64,000 bases of DNA from Catellatospora bangladeshensis (lineage in GTDB: Bacteria; Actinomycetota; Actinomycetes; Mycobacteriales; Micromonosporaceae). The notes below the pieces were generated by a model. That model did not search any database. It saw nothing but the letters and a program-made list of their open reading frames with translations, and was not told where the DNA came from. The stretch covers positions 1 through 64,000 of the forward strand of contig NZ_BONF01000011.1 in assembly GCF_016862575.1 (NCBI RefSeq). Reading direction: 5' to 3'. Below, piece after piece: positions 52,910 to 61,135 of this stretch. The translations under genes and the position numbers were made by a program. Within the stretch, counting starts at the first letter, position 1. Every line of letters starts with the position of its first letter.

Positions 52910-54148
52910 TCAGCGTTGGGGAGATCCGCTGTCCTTGGGCCAGGAGATCGTGACGACGCCATGGGTCTTGGCCATGGCGTCGGTGCCGGTGGGGGCCTGC
53001 GTCTGGCCACCGCTCGGCCAGTAGGCGAAGGTCGGTTCGGTCCGGCGGCCGTAGCGGTCCCACGCCTGGATCTGCTCCACCATCGCCGTGGCGGCCAGCT
53101 CGCCGCCGTCGCCGTAGCCGCGAGCGCCGAACTCCGCGCCGGTTCCCTCAAGGGCTGGCCGCACCACCAGGTAGGCGAACCCACCACCGCTTACGACACC
53201 GAACGGGAACCACTGCTTCTCACCGGCCAGGACCGTGCCGGGTTCGGCGGTGAAGCGGCAGAAGCCATCCAGGTACCACGCGAACCACAGATGCAGGTCG
53301 ACGAACGAGACCCCATTCGGAATGGTCACGCCTGACCAGACCTCGGCCCGCTCAGTGGCGAGCGCTCCGTCGAGCTGATGCATGTCGTCGGGTGCGCCGG
53401 AGTCGAACGCCAGCCGGACCTTGTGGCCGTTGGCGTCGGGCAGCTCGAAAACCCGATCGGCGTGGCCGCCGTCGCCCTGCATCGGCACGAAGCCCGCGAT
53501 CTCCGTAGCGGTGCTGACCAGGCGGTCGCCATCGCGGCGGAAGCCGATCACCCGCGTGACATTGTTCATGATCAGCGGCACGACGATCACGCCGTCCGGT
53601 CGCAGCTGGCGCAGCCACGCCGGAGCGATGTCCCACGCGCCCACCGTCACGATGATGGCGTCGAACGCGTCCTCGTCCGGCACACCGTGCTCAGCGTCTA
53701 CGGTCAGGACGCGTACGCGGCTTCCGTAGCCACTCGCATCCAGGGCGGTCGCGGCGCGGTCGATAACCTCCGGGTCGATGTCGATGCTGACCACCCGGCC
53801 CTGCGGCCCGACGATCTCGGCGATGTAGGCCGCGTTGAGTCCGCCGCTGCCGACCTCCAGCACCGACATGCCTGGCCGCAGCTGGGCCTGCTCCAACATC
53901 ACCGCCTGGATGTAGGCCGCCGACACAGACGACATCGCGCGGCCGTGTTCGTCGCGCTTGGTCACGACCGAGTTGTCGTAGCCGTACACCTCGGCCAAGT
54001 CCGTGCCCTCGGGCATGAACCGCTCGCGGGGAACCTGGCGAATCGCCGCCTCTACCGCGTCGGACGTGATCTTGCCCTGGGTGCGCAGTTCGGCGATCAG
54101 CACGTCTCGCATCTCGGCGGCACGGTCGGCATCAACCATCTGGACCAC
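52910..54148 (-). CDS. FxLD-system methyltransferase (protein L-isoaspartate O-methyltransferase-like)
   Basis: 412 aa from GTG 54148 with AAGGAG 6 nt upstream. N-terminal PCMT fold: QVPRERFMPEGTDLAEVYGY, MSSVSAAYIQAVMLEQAQL, PGMSVLEVGSGGLNAAYIAE (SAM motif I), VVSIDIDPEVIDRAATAL, EDAFDAIIVTVGAWDIAPAW and LRPDGVIVVPL. The C-terminal 170 residues are specific to lanthipeptide-linked enzymes. Relatives in other class I clusters methylate an Asp in the core, giving aspartimide or isoaspartate. The single Asp-Gly of the adjacent precursor fits that role. The gene directly precedes lanA. Confidence 0.88.
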   Translation of the reverse strand: MVQMVDADRAAEMRDVLIAELRTQGKITSDAVEAAIRQVPRERFMPEGTDLAEVYGYDNSVVTKRDEHGRAMSSVSAAYIQAVMLEQAQLRPGMSVLEVGSGGLNAAYIAEIVGPQGRVVSIDIDPEVIDRAATALDASGYGSRVRVLTVDAEHGVPDEDAFDAIIVTVGAWDIAPAWLRQLRPDGVIVVPLIMNNVTRVIGFRRDGDRLVSTATEIAGFVPMQGDGGHADRVFELPDANGHKVRLAFDSGAPDDMHQLDGALATERAEVWSGVTIPNGVSFVDLHLWFAWYLDGFCRFTAEPGTVLAGEKQWFPFGVVSGGGFAYLVVRPALEGTGAEFGARGYGDGGELAATAMVEQIQAWDRYGRRTEPTFAYWPSGGQTQAPTGTDAMAKTHGVVTISWPKDSGSPQR

Positions 54149-54196
54149 TCAGCACTCCTTCATCGAATTGATCGGGCATATCTGCATCGGTGTTGA

Positions 54197-55009
54197 TCAG
54201 TTCAGCTGCTGGCAAATCAGGCGGTGGCTAGACAAGCCGGGCTGCTCCATAGGCTCGGTGGGGAGCGCGACGCCGGCCATCAGCGCGAGACTGGCGAAGG
54301 TCGGCGGGCGCTTCGGCCATAACCGGTAAATCAGCTTCGGCAGGACATAGGCCGCTGCGACGCTGTCCCAGTACGCGCGGTGAGGCTGACTTCTTCCGGC
54401 TGCGGCATGCATCGCCTCCCGCAGCCGCAAGCTGTCCACCAGCGTCAACAGCTTGCGATCGGGAAACGCCATGGTCCGCGCAAGCCGAAGGGTGTCGAGC
54501 AGGCCCGCCGGGCGAAGTCCGGGAAGGTGCCTGCTCAGCAGCCGCCAGTCGACCAGCACGTTGTGCCCCACCACCCACTTTCCGTCGATCAGCTCGCCCA
54601 AGGTGGGCGCAATGCTGTCCAACGTCGGAGCCGTAGCGAGGACCTCGTCCGTCAAGCCGGGTGCGAGCCACGCTCGCGGCGGTATCGGCCGCCCAGGGTT
54701 GATCAGCGAGGTGAACGCACGATCGAGGTCAGGTTGGCCGCGAAGTAGCGGGACGGCGGCGACTTCCAGGATCGCCTCGGCGTCGTGGTCCTGTGCGCCG
54801 CTGCCCTCCAGGTCGAGGGCAACGATGTCGGCGGCGTGCCACGGCGGGGAACCCACCGGGGCCAGTCTTCCGTACTTCGTGCGGGCCGTCGGTGTCCCGC
54901 GCCGCTTGCCGATGCTGGCCGCGTACGCCGCCCAGCGCCGATGGACGAGCCCGGTCGGCGCGGTGCCAGCAGCGACGGCAGGTGACGAACCGATCACCTT
55001 TGTGATCAT
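54197..55009 (-). CDS. DnaQ-like 3'-5' exonuclease domain protein
   Basis: 270 aa from ATG 55009, overlapping the glycosyltransferase-like stop (ATGA). DEDDh motifs: DIVALDLEGSGAQDHDAEAI (D-x-E, Exo I), LIDGKWVVGHNVLVDWRLLS (H-N...D, Exo II) and SQPHRAYWDSVAAAYVLPKL (H....D, Exo III). The catalytic set is complete, so it should remove nucleotides from DNA or RNA 3' ends. Such a protein within a lanthipeptide operon is unusual; it could act on tRNA-derived products of the Glu-tRNA-using LanB or be a hitchhiker. Confidence 0.8.
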   Translation of the reverse strand: MITKVIGSSPAVAAGTAPTGLVHRRWAAYAASIGKRRGTPTARTKYGRLAPVGSPPWHAADIVALDLEGSGAQDHDAEAILEVAAVPLLRGQPDLDRAFTSLINPGRPIPPRAWLAPGLTDEVLATAPTLDSIAPTLGELIDGKWVVGHNVLVDWRLLSRHLPGLRPAGLLDTLRLARTMAFPDRKLLTLVDSLRLREAMHAAAGRSQPHRAYWDSVAAAYVLPKLIYRLWPKRPPTFASLALMAGVALPTEPMEQPGLSSHRLICQQLN

Positions 55010-56034
55010 GAAACTGCCTCCAGCATCGAGAGGGCCTGGCGCGCGACGAGCGAGCAGCGGAACGGTTCCAGCCGGGCGAAGCAGGCCGTCAGCAGATCGG
55101 CGTGTTCTCTGGTGCCAGCCAGACTGCGCAGCCACGCCAGCCGGTCGATGACGTCCTGGCCGTCAGTGACGTGTAGGTCGCGAGGCAGGTAGACGTCGGC
55201 GCCGCGCATCTCGATCGGTGCGAGCGGGATGCAGCCCGCAAGCAGCGCCTCCCACCACCGCGACGACAGGTGCCCGACGCGCCACAGCCGCTCCGGTTGG
55301 AGCAGAACGGTCGCGAGCGATCGGCAGTACATCCGCTCCACCTCCCCGAAGGCGATCGGCCCGACGAACTCCACGTGTGGCCACGCCTCGGCCTTGGGCC
55401 AGTTGCCGGCCACCTGGTGCTGCACGAGTTCAGCCGCGGGCGAGAAGAACCGCTCGAAGTGCTCGTCGAGGTCGCCGCCGTGCTGGTTGCCCACATAGGC
55501 CAGCGGCAGTTCGCGCACCTTCCGAGCCAGCCGCTGTGTATCGGCGATATCGAGCAGCTGGTCGGGTACAGGGCACGCCAGCCATCTGGCACCCGGGGTA
55601 GCCAGCGGGGTCGTCTCGCCGACCGCGACGTTCGGCAGGACGCGCAGCGGATCATCGGCGGACAGTTGCCGGTGGAGATCCCAGATCAGGGTGGGGGTCG
55701 CGCGCTCGCGGGTGTACCAGTCCAGCAGCTCGGCCTGCCTGTGCACCTCCGTGTCGCGGGTGAAGCCGTGCAGAAGGTTGCGCTCTGTTGGCCAGCGCCA
55801 TTCGAGGATCAGCGCGTCGAGGTCAGGAAAGTAGATCGACTCCCACCGGTAGGTGCTGGTCAGGTCGAGTCCTGCCTCCAGCAGGTCTCGGTTGCGCTGG
55901 AGAAGCACGATCTGGTGGCCCTCGGCCGTGAACCTGTCGAGCAGCGCCCGGCGGTACGCCCGCGAGTTGTCGGAGGTGTCGATCACGCCGGGGCCGAGGA
56001 AGCCCCACATGCTGTAGCCGATGCGCATCGTCAT
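55006..56034 (-). CDS. Glycosyltransferase-like protein (CgeB/GT-B type)
   Basis: 342 aa (MTMRIGYSMWGFLGPGVID). N-terminal Rossmann half with RRALLDRFTAEGHQIVLLQR and LDALILEWRWPTERN; the C-terminal half has LPLAYVGNQHGGDLDEHFERF, WPHVEFVGPIAFGEVERMYC and SSRWWEALLAGCIPLAPIE, similar to the nucleotide-sugar site of GT-B enzymes (E-A...G..P). It could glycosylate the lanthipeptide or a surface polymer. Overlaps of 4 nt on both sides show it is an integral operon member. Confidence 0.6.
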   Translation of the reverse strand: MTMRIGYSMWGFLGPGVIDTSDNSRAYRRALLDRFTAEGHQIVLLQRNRDLLEAGLDLTSTYRWESIYFPDLDALILEWRWPTERNLLHGFTRDTEVHRQAELLDWYTRERATPTLIWDLHRQLSADDPLRVLPNVAVGETTPLATPGARWLACPVPDQLLDIADTQRLARKVRELPLAYVGNQHGGDLDEHFERFFSPAAELVQHQVAGNWPKAEAWPHVEFVGPIAFGEVERMYCRSLATVLLQPERLWRVGHLSSRWWEALLAGCIPLAPIEMRGADVYLPRDLHVTDGQDVIDRLAWLRSLAGTREHADLLTACFARLEPFRCSLVARQALSMLEAVS

Positions 56035-56315
56035 GCCCCCGTCTGCGAATGGGCGCGGCGCAGCGCGACGATCAGGGCGCGCTCGCCGGGGCTGGTCAGG
56101 CTGACGGTCATGGTCCGGTGGTACGGGACGAGCGCGACGATGCGCAGGCTCAGCAGGAAGTTGACCGTGTCGCGCACGGACGTCTCCTTGACCGTGGCGT
56201 GCGCGGCAAGTGCCTCGGTCAGCGTGCGGACGGTCCAGTGCCTGCCGGGCTGACTCACCAGCGTCTGGTAGATCCGGCGTCGGGCCGCTGTGGGCAGCTG
56301 CAGGACGGCTGCCAT
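56031..56315 (-). CDS. Small winged-helix protein
   Basis: 94 aa from ATG 56315 (MAAVLQLPTAARRRIYQTL). Winged-helix layout: RRRIYQTLVSQPGRHWTVRT, LTEALAAHATVKETSVRDTV, NFLLSLRIVALVPYHRTMTV. It may be a local transcription factor for the cluster. It overlaps the upstream stop by 1 nt (TGATG) and the downstream start by 4 nt. Confidence 0.65.
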   Translation of the reverse strand: MAAVLQLPTAARRRIYQTLVSQPGRHWTVRTLTEALAAHATVKETSVRDTVNFLLSLRIVALVPYHRTMTVSLTSPGERALIVALRRAHSQTGA

Positions 56316-56893
56316 CACGGCGCTCCGACCTGCGTTGCCGGGTCGAGGCCGAGCACTGCCGTGGCTTGCTTCGCGTCGGGGCAGGGTGCCCACCGGAACT
56401 GGGTCCGCTCCGCGCATGCGGTGCACAGTCCGAGCTCGTCGGGGTAGTGCAGGCTGAGGGTCACCCGGGCTTGGACGGCGGTCGGAAGGTCCCCGGAGGC
56501 AGCTGGCGATGCGCTCCGGTCGCCTTCCCGTACTGGCCGGTCGCGCAGCTGGAGGTGGCTGATGTGCACCGTCTCGACCATGACATCGGCCGAACCGGGC
56601 GCTGGGTAGATCACCAGAGCGGAACTGCCGCTGGTGTCGGCGACGCCAGCACTTAGCCAGGTACCGCCGATGTACGCCCAGACCGGTGCGCCGGGTGCGT
56701 ACTGGTCGATGCTGTCGACGGTCGCCGGATCGCGGTCGAGCGGCGGTTGGACAGGCGGGCCGTACTGCGGTGGCGTACCCGTACGCCGGTGGATGATCTT
56801 GCCGATGAGGTCGAGAAGGGGCCGGGCAAAAGTGGTCGCGGGTCGGGCCGGTGCCGCCGAGGGCGATGTCATGGGCGTGACGTGAGTGGTCAT
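56315..56893 (-). CDS. Hypothetical protein with C-terminal Cys cluster
   Basis: 192 aa (MTTHVTPMTSPSAAPARPA). A Pro/Ala-rich front, a central beta-rich block (APVWAYIGGTWLSAGVADTS, SADVMVETVHISHLQLRDRP) like an SH3-type or Tudor-like fold, and a Cys-rich tail ELGLCTACAERTQFRWAPC that may bind metal. No named family. RBS GGAGGAAGAC precedes the start. Confidence 0.55.
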   Translation of the reverse strand: MTTHVTPMTSPSAAPARPATTFARPLLDLIGKIIHRRTGTPPQYGPPVQPPLDRDPATVDSIDQYAPGAPVWAYIGGTWLSAGVADTSGSSALVIYPAPGSADVMVETVHISHLQLRDRPVREGDRSASPAASGDLPTAVQARVTLSLHYPDELGLCTACAERTQFRWAPCPDAKQATAVLGLDPATQVGAP

Positions 56894-56949
56894 CGTCTTC
56901 CTCCAGGGACGTTCTGGGATGGGCGGTACCGGCCCGGCTCGGGTGTGGG

Positions 56950-57882
56950 CTAAACCGTTATGCCGCTGGTCGGGGTCTGGCTGTCGCGGCGGTCGAGCGT
57001 CAGGTAGAGGGTGTAGTCGTCCAGCACGTAGCCCGGGACGCCTCGTTCCGAGGCCAGCAGGAAGCCGGTCTTGCGGTCGAACAGCAGGCAGAACCGGATG
57101 CCGCCTTCGGTGACGGCCACGCCGATGGCCTTGCGTCCGGCGCGGTCGGTGACTTCACCGAGGAACGTGATGCCGGGTTGGACGGCCACGAGCCGCAGCA
57201 GCGCCGTCCGTGCGGGCAGGTCGAGGTACGTCTCGCGGTACAGGCCGGTGACCGCGTCGAAGAACACGATGGGCCGGATGGTGAGGCCGCACGATGGCGG
57301 GCATGGGTCGGCCAGCGGCTGGCCGCCGTTGTCGTTGTCGATGATCTTCGCCAGCTCGGTCGGGTTACCTGACGGGCGCCCGTGCCGCTCGATGAACGAC
57401 TCCATCTCGGCGGGGTCGCCGGTGTCGCGCTTGGGGGTCACCCCGGCGAACGTGCCGGGCACCCCGATGCGCGCCATGTCGAACGATGCCGCTGGCTGGC
57501 CAGGGAGGCGCTGTTGCGAGCGGATCAGGCCGCCGTCGTCGGTCCGCCAGTCTTCGCGGCGGAAACCGATGATCTCAGCGTCGGCCCGTGACCACTCCTC
57601 GACCTGGAGGTAGTAGTACCGCCCGTGTGTCGCGTCGCTGGGTGCGGCGACCAGCAGGTCGGCCACGGCGATCAGCGGCCCGGAGGCGTCGGTCGGCGGC
57701 GTCGGTGAGGCGGCTCCCGGCATCACGGTGAGCGCGACGTTGACCGGCGTTGGCGTCAGCGAGGCGAGTCCGCTCGGCGTGAGCGCCACGGCCCCGGCCG
57801 ATGCCACCACCAGGACGGCGACGGCTACAGCGGCAGGGCCGAGCCATCGGCGGCGGGTGGGGCGTGCAGGTGCGTCGGTCAT
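56950..57882 (-). CDS. CU044_5270-like membrane-anchored protein
   Basis: 310 aa from ATG 57882 (MTDAPARPTRRRWLGPAAV). One membrane segment near the N-terminus (LGPAAVAVAVLVVASAGAVAL), then an extracytoplasmic domain: YYYLQVEEWSRADAEIIGFR, REDWRTDDGGLIRSQQRLPG, GVTPKRDTGDPAEMESFIE, TGLYRETYLDLPARTALLRL and VPGYVLDDYTLYLTLDRRD. The YY..Q..EW pattern and the late Y...YL..L are typical of CU044_5270-type proteins, normally paired with sigma factors in actinomycetes. Here it is coupled to a GNAT gene (4-nt overlap). Role unknown. Confidence 0.7.
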   Translation of the reverse strand: MTDAPARPTRRRWLGPAAVAVAVLVVASAGAVALTPSGLASLTPTPVNVALTVMPGAASPTPPTDASGPLIAVADLLVAAPSDATHGRYYYLQVEEWSRADAEIIGFRREDWRTDDGGLIRSQQRLPGQPAASFDMARIGVPGTFAGVTPKRDTGDPAEMESFIERHGRPSGNPTELAKIIDNDNGGQPLADPCPPSCGLTIRPIVFFDAVTGLYRETYLDLPARTALLRLVAVQPGITFLGEVTDRAGRKAIGVAVTEGGIRFCLLFDRKTGFLLASERGVPGYVLDDYTLYLTLDRRDSQTPTSGITV

Positions 57883-58517
57883 GACCGGGCGTCGTCCTCT
57901 CGTGCGGTGGGTTGGGCGGCCTGCGGTTCGCGCCACATCGGCCACAGGGGCGGGCCGTCGTCGGGCAGGTGGAACGCGTCCCGCGCCGTGTAGTCGTGGC
58001 GCAAGTACAGGTCGCGGTTGCGGGGCATGCTGGCTTCCAGGTACGCCGGGATGCCTTCGGCGTCGAGCTGGGCGTGGTGGTGGGCCAGCAGCGCCGACCC
58101 GATACCGCGCGACTGCTGGCTGGGCAGGACGCCCAGGAACAGCAGGTGGTGGTGGAACACTCCGTGCGGGTGCTGCTCGTCGAACGTCTTGTCCAGCGCG
58201 CGGAACCGGTCGGCCCACGTTCCGGTGGCCTCGGCGAGCTGCCGGTCGTAGTTGTCGGGGCCGGGGGTGTCGTGGTCGCGTGGAAGCCAGATCGCCACGC
58301 CGGTCAGGTCGTCGGTGACGTCCACGAGGCCGTGGGCCAGACCGTGCCGGACGAAGATGTCGAAGTAGCGCAGGTAGACGTGGCGGCGCACACCGATGCC
58401 CGGGATGAGCCAGTTGCCGACCGGGGAGATCAGGAACGCGTCGGTGAGCAGCGCCGTCAGACGCCCCGCGTCGGTGGGCTCGGCGCGGCGGATGGTGAGG
58501 TCGCGGGCGCCGGTCAT
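57879..58517 (-). CDS. GNAT-family N-acetyltransferase
   Basis: 212 aa from ATG 58517 (MTGARDLTIRRAEPTDAGR). GNAT core: LTIRRAEPTDAGRLTALLTD, HHHLLFLGVLPSQQSRGIGS (acetyl-CoA loop Q-x-x-G-x-G), ALLAHHHAQLDAEGIPAYLE, ASMPRNRDLYLRHDYTARDA. It overlaps the permease stop by 4 nt and the next gene by 4 nt. Within the lanthipeptide operon it could acetylate the peptide N-terminus or serve self-protection. Confidence 0.85.
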   Translation of the reverse strand: MTGARDLTIRRAEPTDAGRLTALLTDAFLISPVGNWLIPGIGVRRHVYLRYFDIFVRHGLAHGLVDVTDDLTGVAIWLPRDHDTPGPDNYDRQLAEATGTWADRFRALDKTFDEQHPHGVFHHHLLFLGVLPSQQSRGIGSALLAHHHAQLDAEGIPAYLEASMPRNRDLYLRHDYTARDAFHLPDDGPPLWPMWREPQAAQPTAREDDARS

Positions 58518-60028
58518 GGCTGCCTCGCCTCGGCCAGAGGCGCGGCCGGCGCGAACGGGTTGGCCGAGGCGGCGTTGACTCCCATGCCGATCGCCTCGTA
58601 CACCGCGGGGCTCCACGCCTTGAGCAGCCCGGCCCAGACCAGGCCCGCGATAGCCGCGACGCCGAACGAGGCGGGAAACAGCCAGCGCAGCGGCGAATCC
58701 GGTGTGACGCCGAGGAGCACGTCGAACTGGTCGATGGTGAGGTAGAGGACCCAGCCGAGGGCGATGGTCGCCAGCACGGGGGCGATCACCCTGCGCCAGA
58801 TGTTCTCGCCGAGCCGGTCGCGGCCGAAGAACCCGATCACGGCGGCCGACGTCAGAGTCATCAGGATCAGGACGCCGAGCCCGCCCGACACCGTAACCCA
58901 GAAGAACAGGTGCACGATCGGGTCGGCGTGCGCGATGGCGTAGCCGATCAGCACCACCAGGGCCAGGACGCTCTGCGTCACTGAGCCCCACTTCGGCGCT
59001 CCGGTGACCCGGCTGGTGCGGCCCAGGAAGCTCGGCAGGACCTTCTCACGGCCCAGGCTGAACAGGTACCGGCCGACCGTGTGATGGAAGCTCAGCAGCG
59101 CTGCGAACAGCGAGGTCACGAACAGCATGTGGCCCAGGTCCACGAAGAACTGCCCCAGCTGCGGCTGCACCAGTTTGAAGATCAGCTCGGTGCTGTACTG
59201 CTGGGCGTCGGGCACGATCTTGTCCGGTCCGGAGGCGACCGTCAGCGCCCACGCCGATCCGCCGTACAGCAGGCCCGTGATGGCCACGGCGATGTAGGTC
59301 GCACGGGCCACCGTGCGCCGGGGGTCCTTGGTCTCTTCGGAGAACACCGTGGTGGCCTCGAAGCCCACGAAGCCCGTCACCGCGGTCACCAGAGCCGCGC
59401 CGATGCCCGGGGCGATCAGGTAGCTGGGCGACAAGGTGGAGAAGCTGACCGAGCCCTCAGCCGGATGCGTGACCATGACGATCGCGAACAGGCCCGCGAC
59501 GGCGACCTCAGCGGCGAGCATGACGGCCAGGACGTGTCCGTTGAGGTCGATGCGCAGGACGCCCAGGACGGCCACGATCGCCCAGCCGATGAGCGCGCAC
59601 AGCCACCAGGCGATCGAGATGCCGAACCGGTCGTGCAGCCAGCCGGACAGCACCGCGCCGAAACCGCCGTACAAGCCGATCTGCATGGCGTTGTAGGCCA
59701 GCACGGCGACGAATGCCGCTGCGACACCGGTCGGTTTGCCCAGGCCCTGGCTGACGTAGCTGTAGAAGCTCCCGGCGTTGACGACGTGGCGGGACATCGC
59801 GACGTAGCCGACCGCGAACAGGGCCAGGATGACCGCGACGGCCAGGTACGCCACTGGGATGCCCTTGCTGCCCGTGATCGCGAATCCGCTGGTGGCACCT
59901 CCGGCGGTCACCGTGAGCGGCGCGGCGGCGGCCATCACGAAGACCACGACAGCGGGGGTGCCGAGTTTGCTGCGGGCCAGGGTGTTGGCCACGTTGCTCG
60001 AGGTGGCCGGGATTCTAGCGAAGGGCAT
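58514..60028 (-). CDS. APC-superfamily amino acid permease
   Basis: 504 aa from ATG 60028 with AGGAG 7 nt upstream. About 12-13 hydrophobic segments; APC signature near the start (VVVFVMAAAAPLTVTAGGA, TGSKGIPVAYLAVAVILALF), then VNAGSFYSYVSQGLGKPTGV and FVGFEATTVFSEETKDPRRT (the FxGFE...E...P.R motif of amino acid permeases). It would import or exchange amino acids or amines. It shares the operon with lanthipeptide genes where an ABC exporter would be expected. Confidence 0.9.
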   Translation of the reverse strand: MPFARIPATSSNVANTLARSKLGTPAVVVFVMAAAAPLTVTAGGATSGFAITGSKGIPVAYLAVAVILALFAVGYVAMSRHVVNAGSFYSYVSQGLGKPTGVAAAFVAVLAYNAMQIGLYGGFGAVLSGWLHDRFGISIAWWLCALIGWAIVAVLGVLRIDLNGHVLAVMLAAEVAVAGLFAIVMVTHPAEGSVSFSTLSPSYLIAPGIGAALVTAVTGFVGFEATTVFSEETKDPRRTVARATYIAVAITGLLYGGSAWALTVASGPDKIVPDAQQYSTELIFKLVQPQLGQFFVDLGHMLFVTSLFAALLSFHHTVGRYLFSLGREKVLPSFLGRTSRVTGAPKWGSVTQSVLALVVLIGYAIAHADPIVHLFFWVTVSGGLGVLILMTLTSAAVIGFFGRDRLGENIWRRVIAPVLATIALGWVLYLTIDQFDVLLGVTPDSPLRWLFPASFGVAAIAGLVWAGLLKAWSPAVYEAIGMGVNAASANPFAPAAPLAEARQP

Positions 60029-60055
60029 AGGGAACTCCTGAATCGTGGGGGTGGG

Positions 60056-60691
60056 TTACTTGTGGCGGTGCGCGAGCACCGCCTCCCCGATGACCTCGTG
60101 CGTGTACCGCAGCAGGCAGGTCATCGGTGGCCACAGGTTCGCGACCTGGCTGTGCAGGAAGTCGAACGTCTCGGCGGCGGCGTCCAGGAGCAGCCGACGC
60201 TCCAGTCCCGTGGCGACGGCGAGCCCGGCAAGGGCGAGTTCGTTGTAGGCCAGAGGCTCGTGGCGTCGGATCAGCTGCGACAGCACAGCCCATGGACGGG
60301 CGGCCTCGTTGATGTCGACCGGTACGTAGAGCAGCCCGGTCTGGCGGCCGAGCTTGCGGACCGGAGTCATCCGAACGTGGCCGCCCCGCAGCAGCCTCTC
60401 AGCGATCTGGGTGGCGGCGTCCTTGCTGAAGAAGGTCAGCCAAGTGCTGACGCTGTGCCGGCGGCCTTCCTCCTTGACGAGGTGATCGAGGACTAGATGC
60501 ATCAGCGAGTCCTCGGGCGGCTGCCGATTCTTGATCAGCACACCGGTGTCGTCGACCTCGACGTGGCGGCTGCTGATCAGCTCGGCGAGCAGAGCAGCGC
60601 CGCAGCCGACGTTGAGGGCTTTGGTGTGCAGGCGGGGCTTGCCGGTCACGTCATCGTGGGCAAGCCGGAAGAAGTCATCGCCGAGCATCAT
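60056..60691 (-). CDS. GPP34 (GOLPH3/VPS74)-family protein, first gene of the operon
   Basis: 211 aa (MMLGDDFFRLAHDDVTGKP). Typical GPP34 layout: LGDDFFRLAHDDVTGKPRL, NVGCGAALLAELISSRHVEV, DTGVLIKNRQPPEDSLMHLV, ERLLRGGHVRMTPVRKLGRQ, VDINEAARPWAVLSQLIRRH and ELALAGLAVATGLERRLLLD. In eukaryotes this fold binds PI4P and retains glycosyltransferases in the Golgi; in actinomycetes the role is unknown. The glycosyltransferase-like gene downstream makes a related pairing possible. The promoter is in 60692-61135. Confidence 0.85.
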   Translation of the reverse strand: MMLGDDFFRLAHDDVTGKPRLHTKALNVGCGAALLAELISSRHVEVDDTGVLIKNRQPPEDSLMHLVLDHLVKEEGRRHSVSTWLTFFSKDAATQIAERLLRGGHVRMTPVRKLGRQTGLLYVPVDINEAARPWAVLSQLIRRHEPLAYNELALAGLAVATGLERRLLLDAAAETFDFLHSQVANLWPPMTCLLRYTHEVIGEAVLAHRHK

Positions 60692-61135
60692 CGGACCGGC
60701 CTCCCTCGGTGGCGATCATGGACGTCTGACCCAGCCCGCCGCCGCGCTCTGAGTAGCTACGACGGCGGGCGGGCGCTATGTGCGGCGGGCAGGGACCGGT
60801 ATGGTCAGACCGCACGCGCTTACGTGCGGGTCTCACTGCCGGTCCTTCTGCGCCTCCGCAGGGCCGTAACCCGACCGGGCTGGAAGCTCGGCCGTGACCC
60901 AGGGATCGATACATCGCTTGCGGTAGGTCCACCTTCACGGACAGTCCACATAGACCGGAATCCCGATCTAACACCCGGCCTGATACTCGTTCTGATACCC
61001 GGATGGCCTCTGAGCAGGACCTCGATACGGACCGTCACCACGCTCAGGGCTTGATCACCAAAATCCGGGGTTACGCTGACCGCACAGCCGCTGAGCCATT
61101 GCCCACCGGCGATGGCTTGTACCCGGAGGTGCGTA
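60692..61135. other. Divergent promoter region
   Basis: About 440 bases between the minus-strand operon and the plus-strand XRE gene, without a gene of its own. It contains the repeated phrase GATACTCG/GATACCCG near 60979-61003 and GGAGG at 61124-61128 for the XRE start. It probably holds the promoters of both units. Confidence 0.45.

Noticed and set aside
58514-60028. APC permease as lanthipeptide exporter
   Set aside because: The FxGFE and consensus APC motifs point to amino acid or amine transport; size and topology do not fit peptide export, so no exporter role is claimed.
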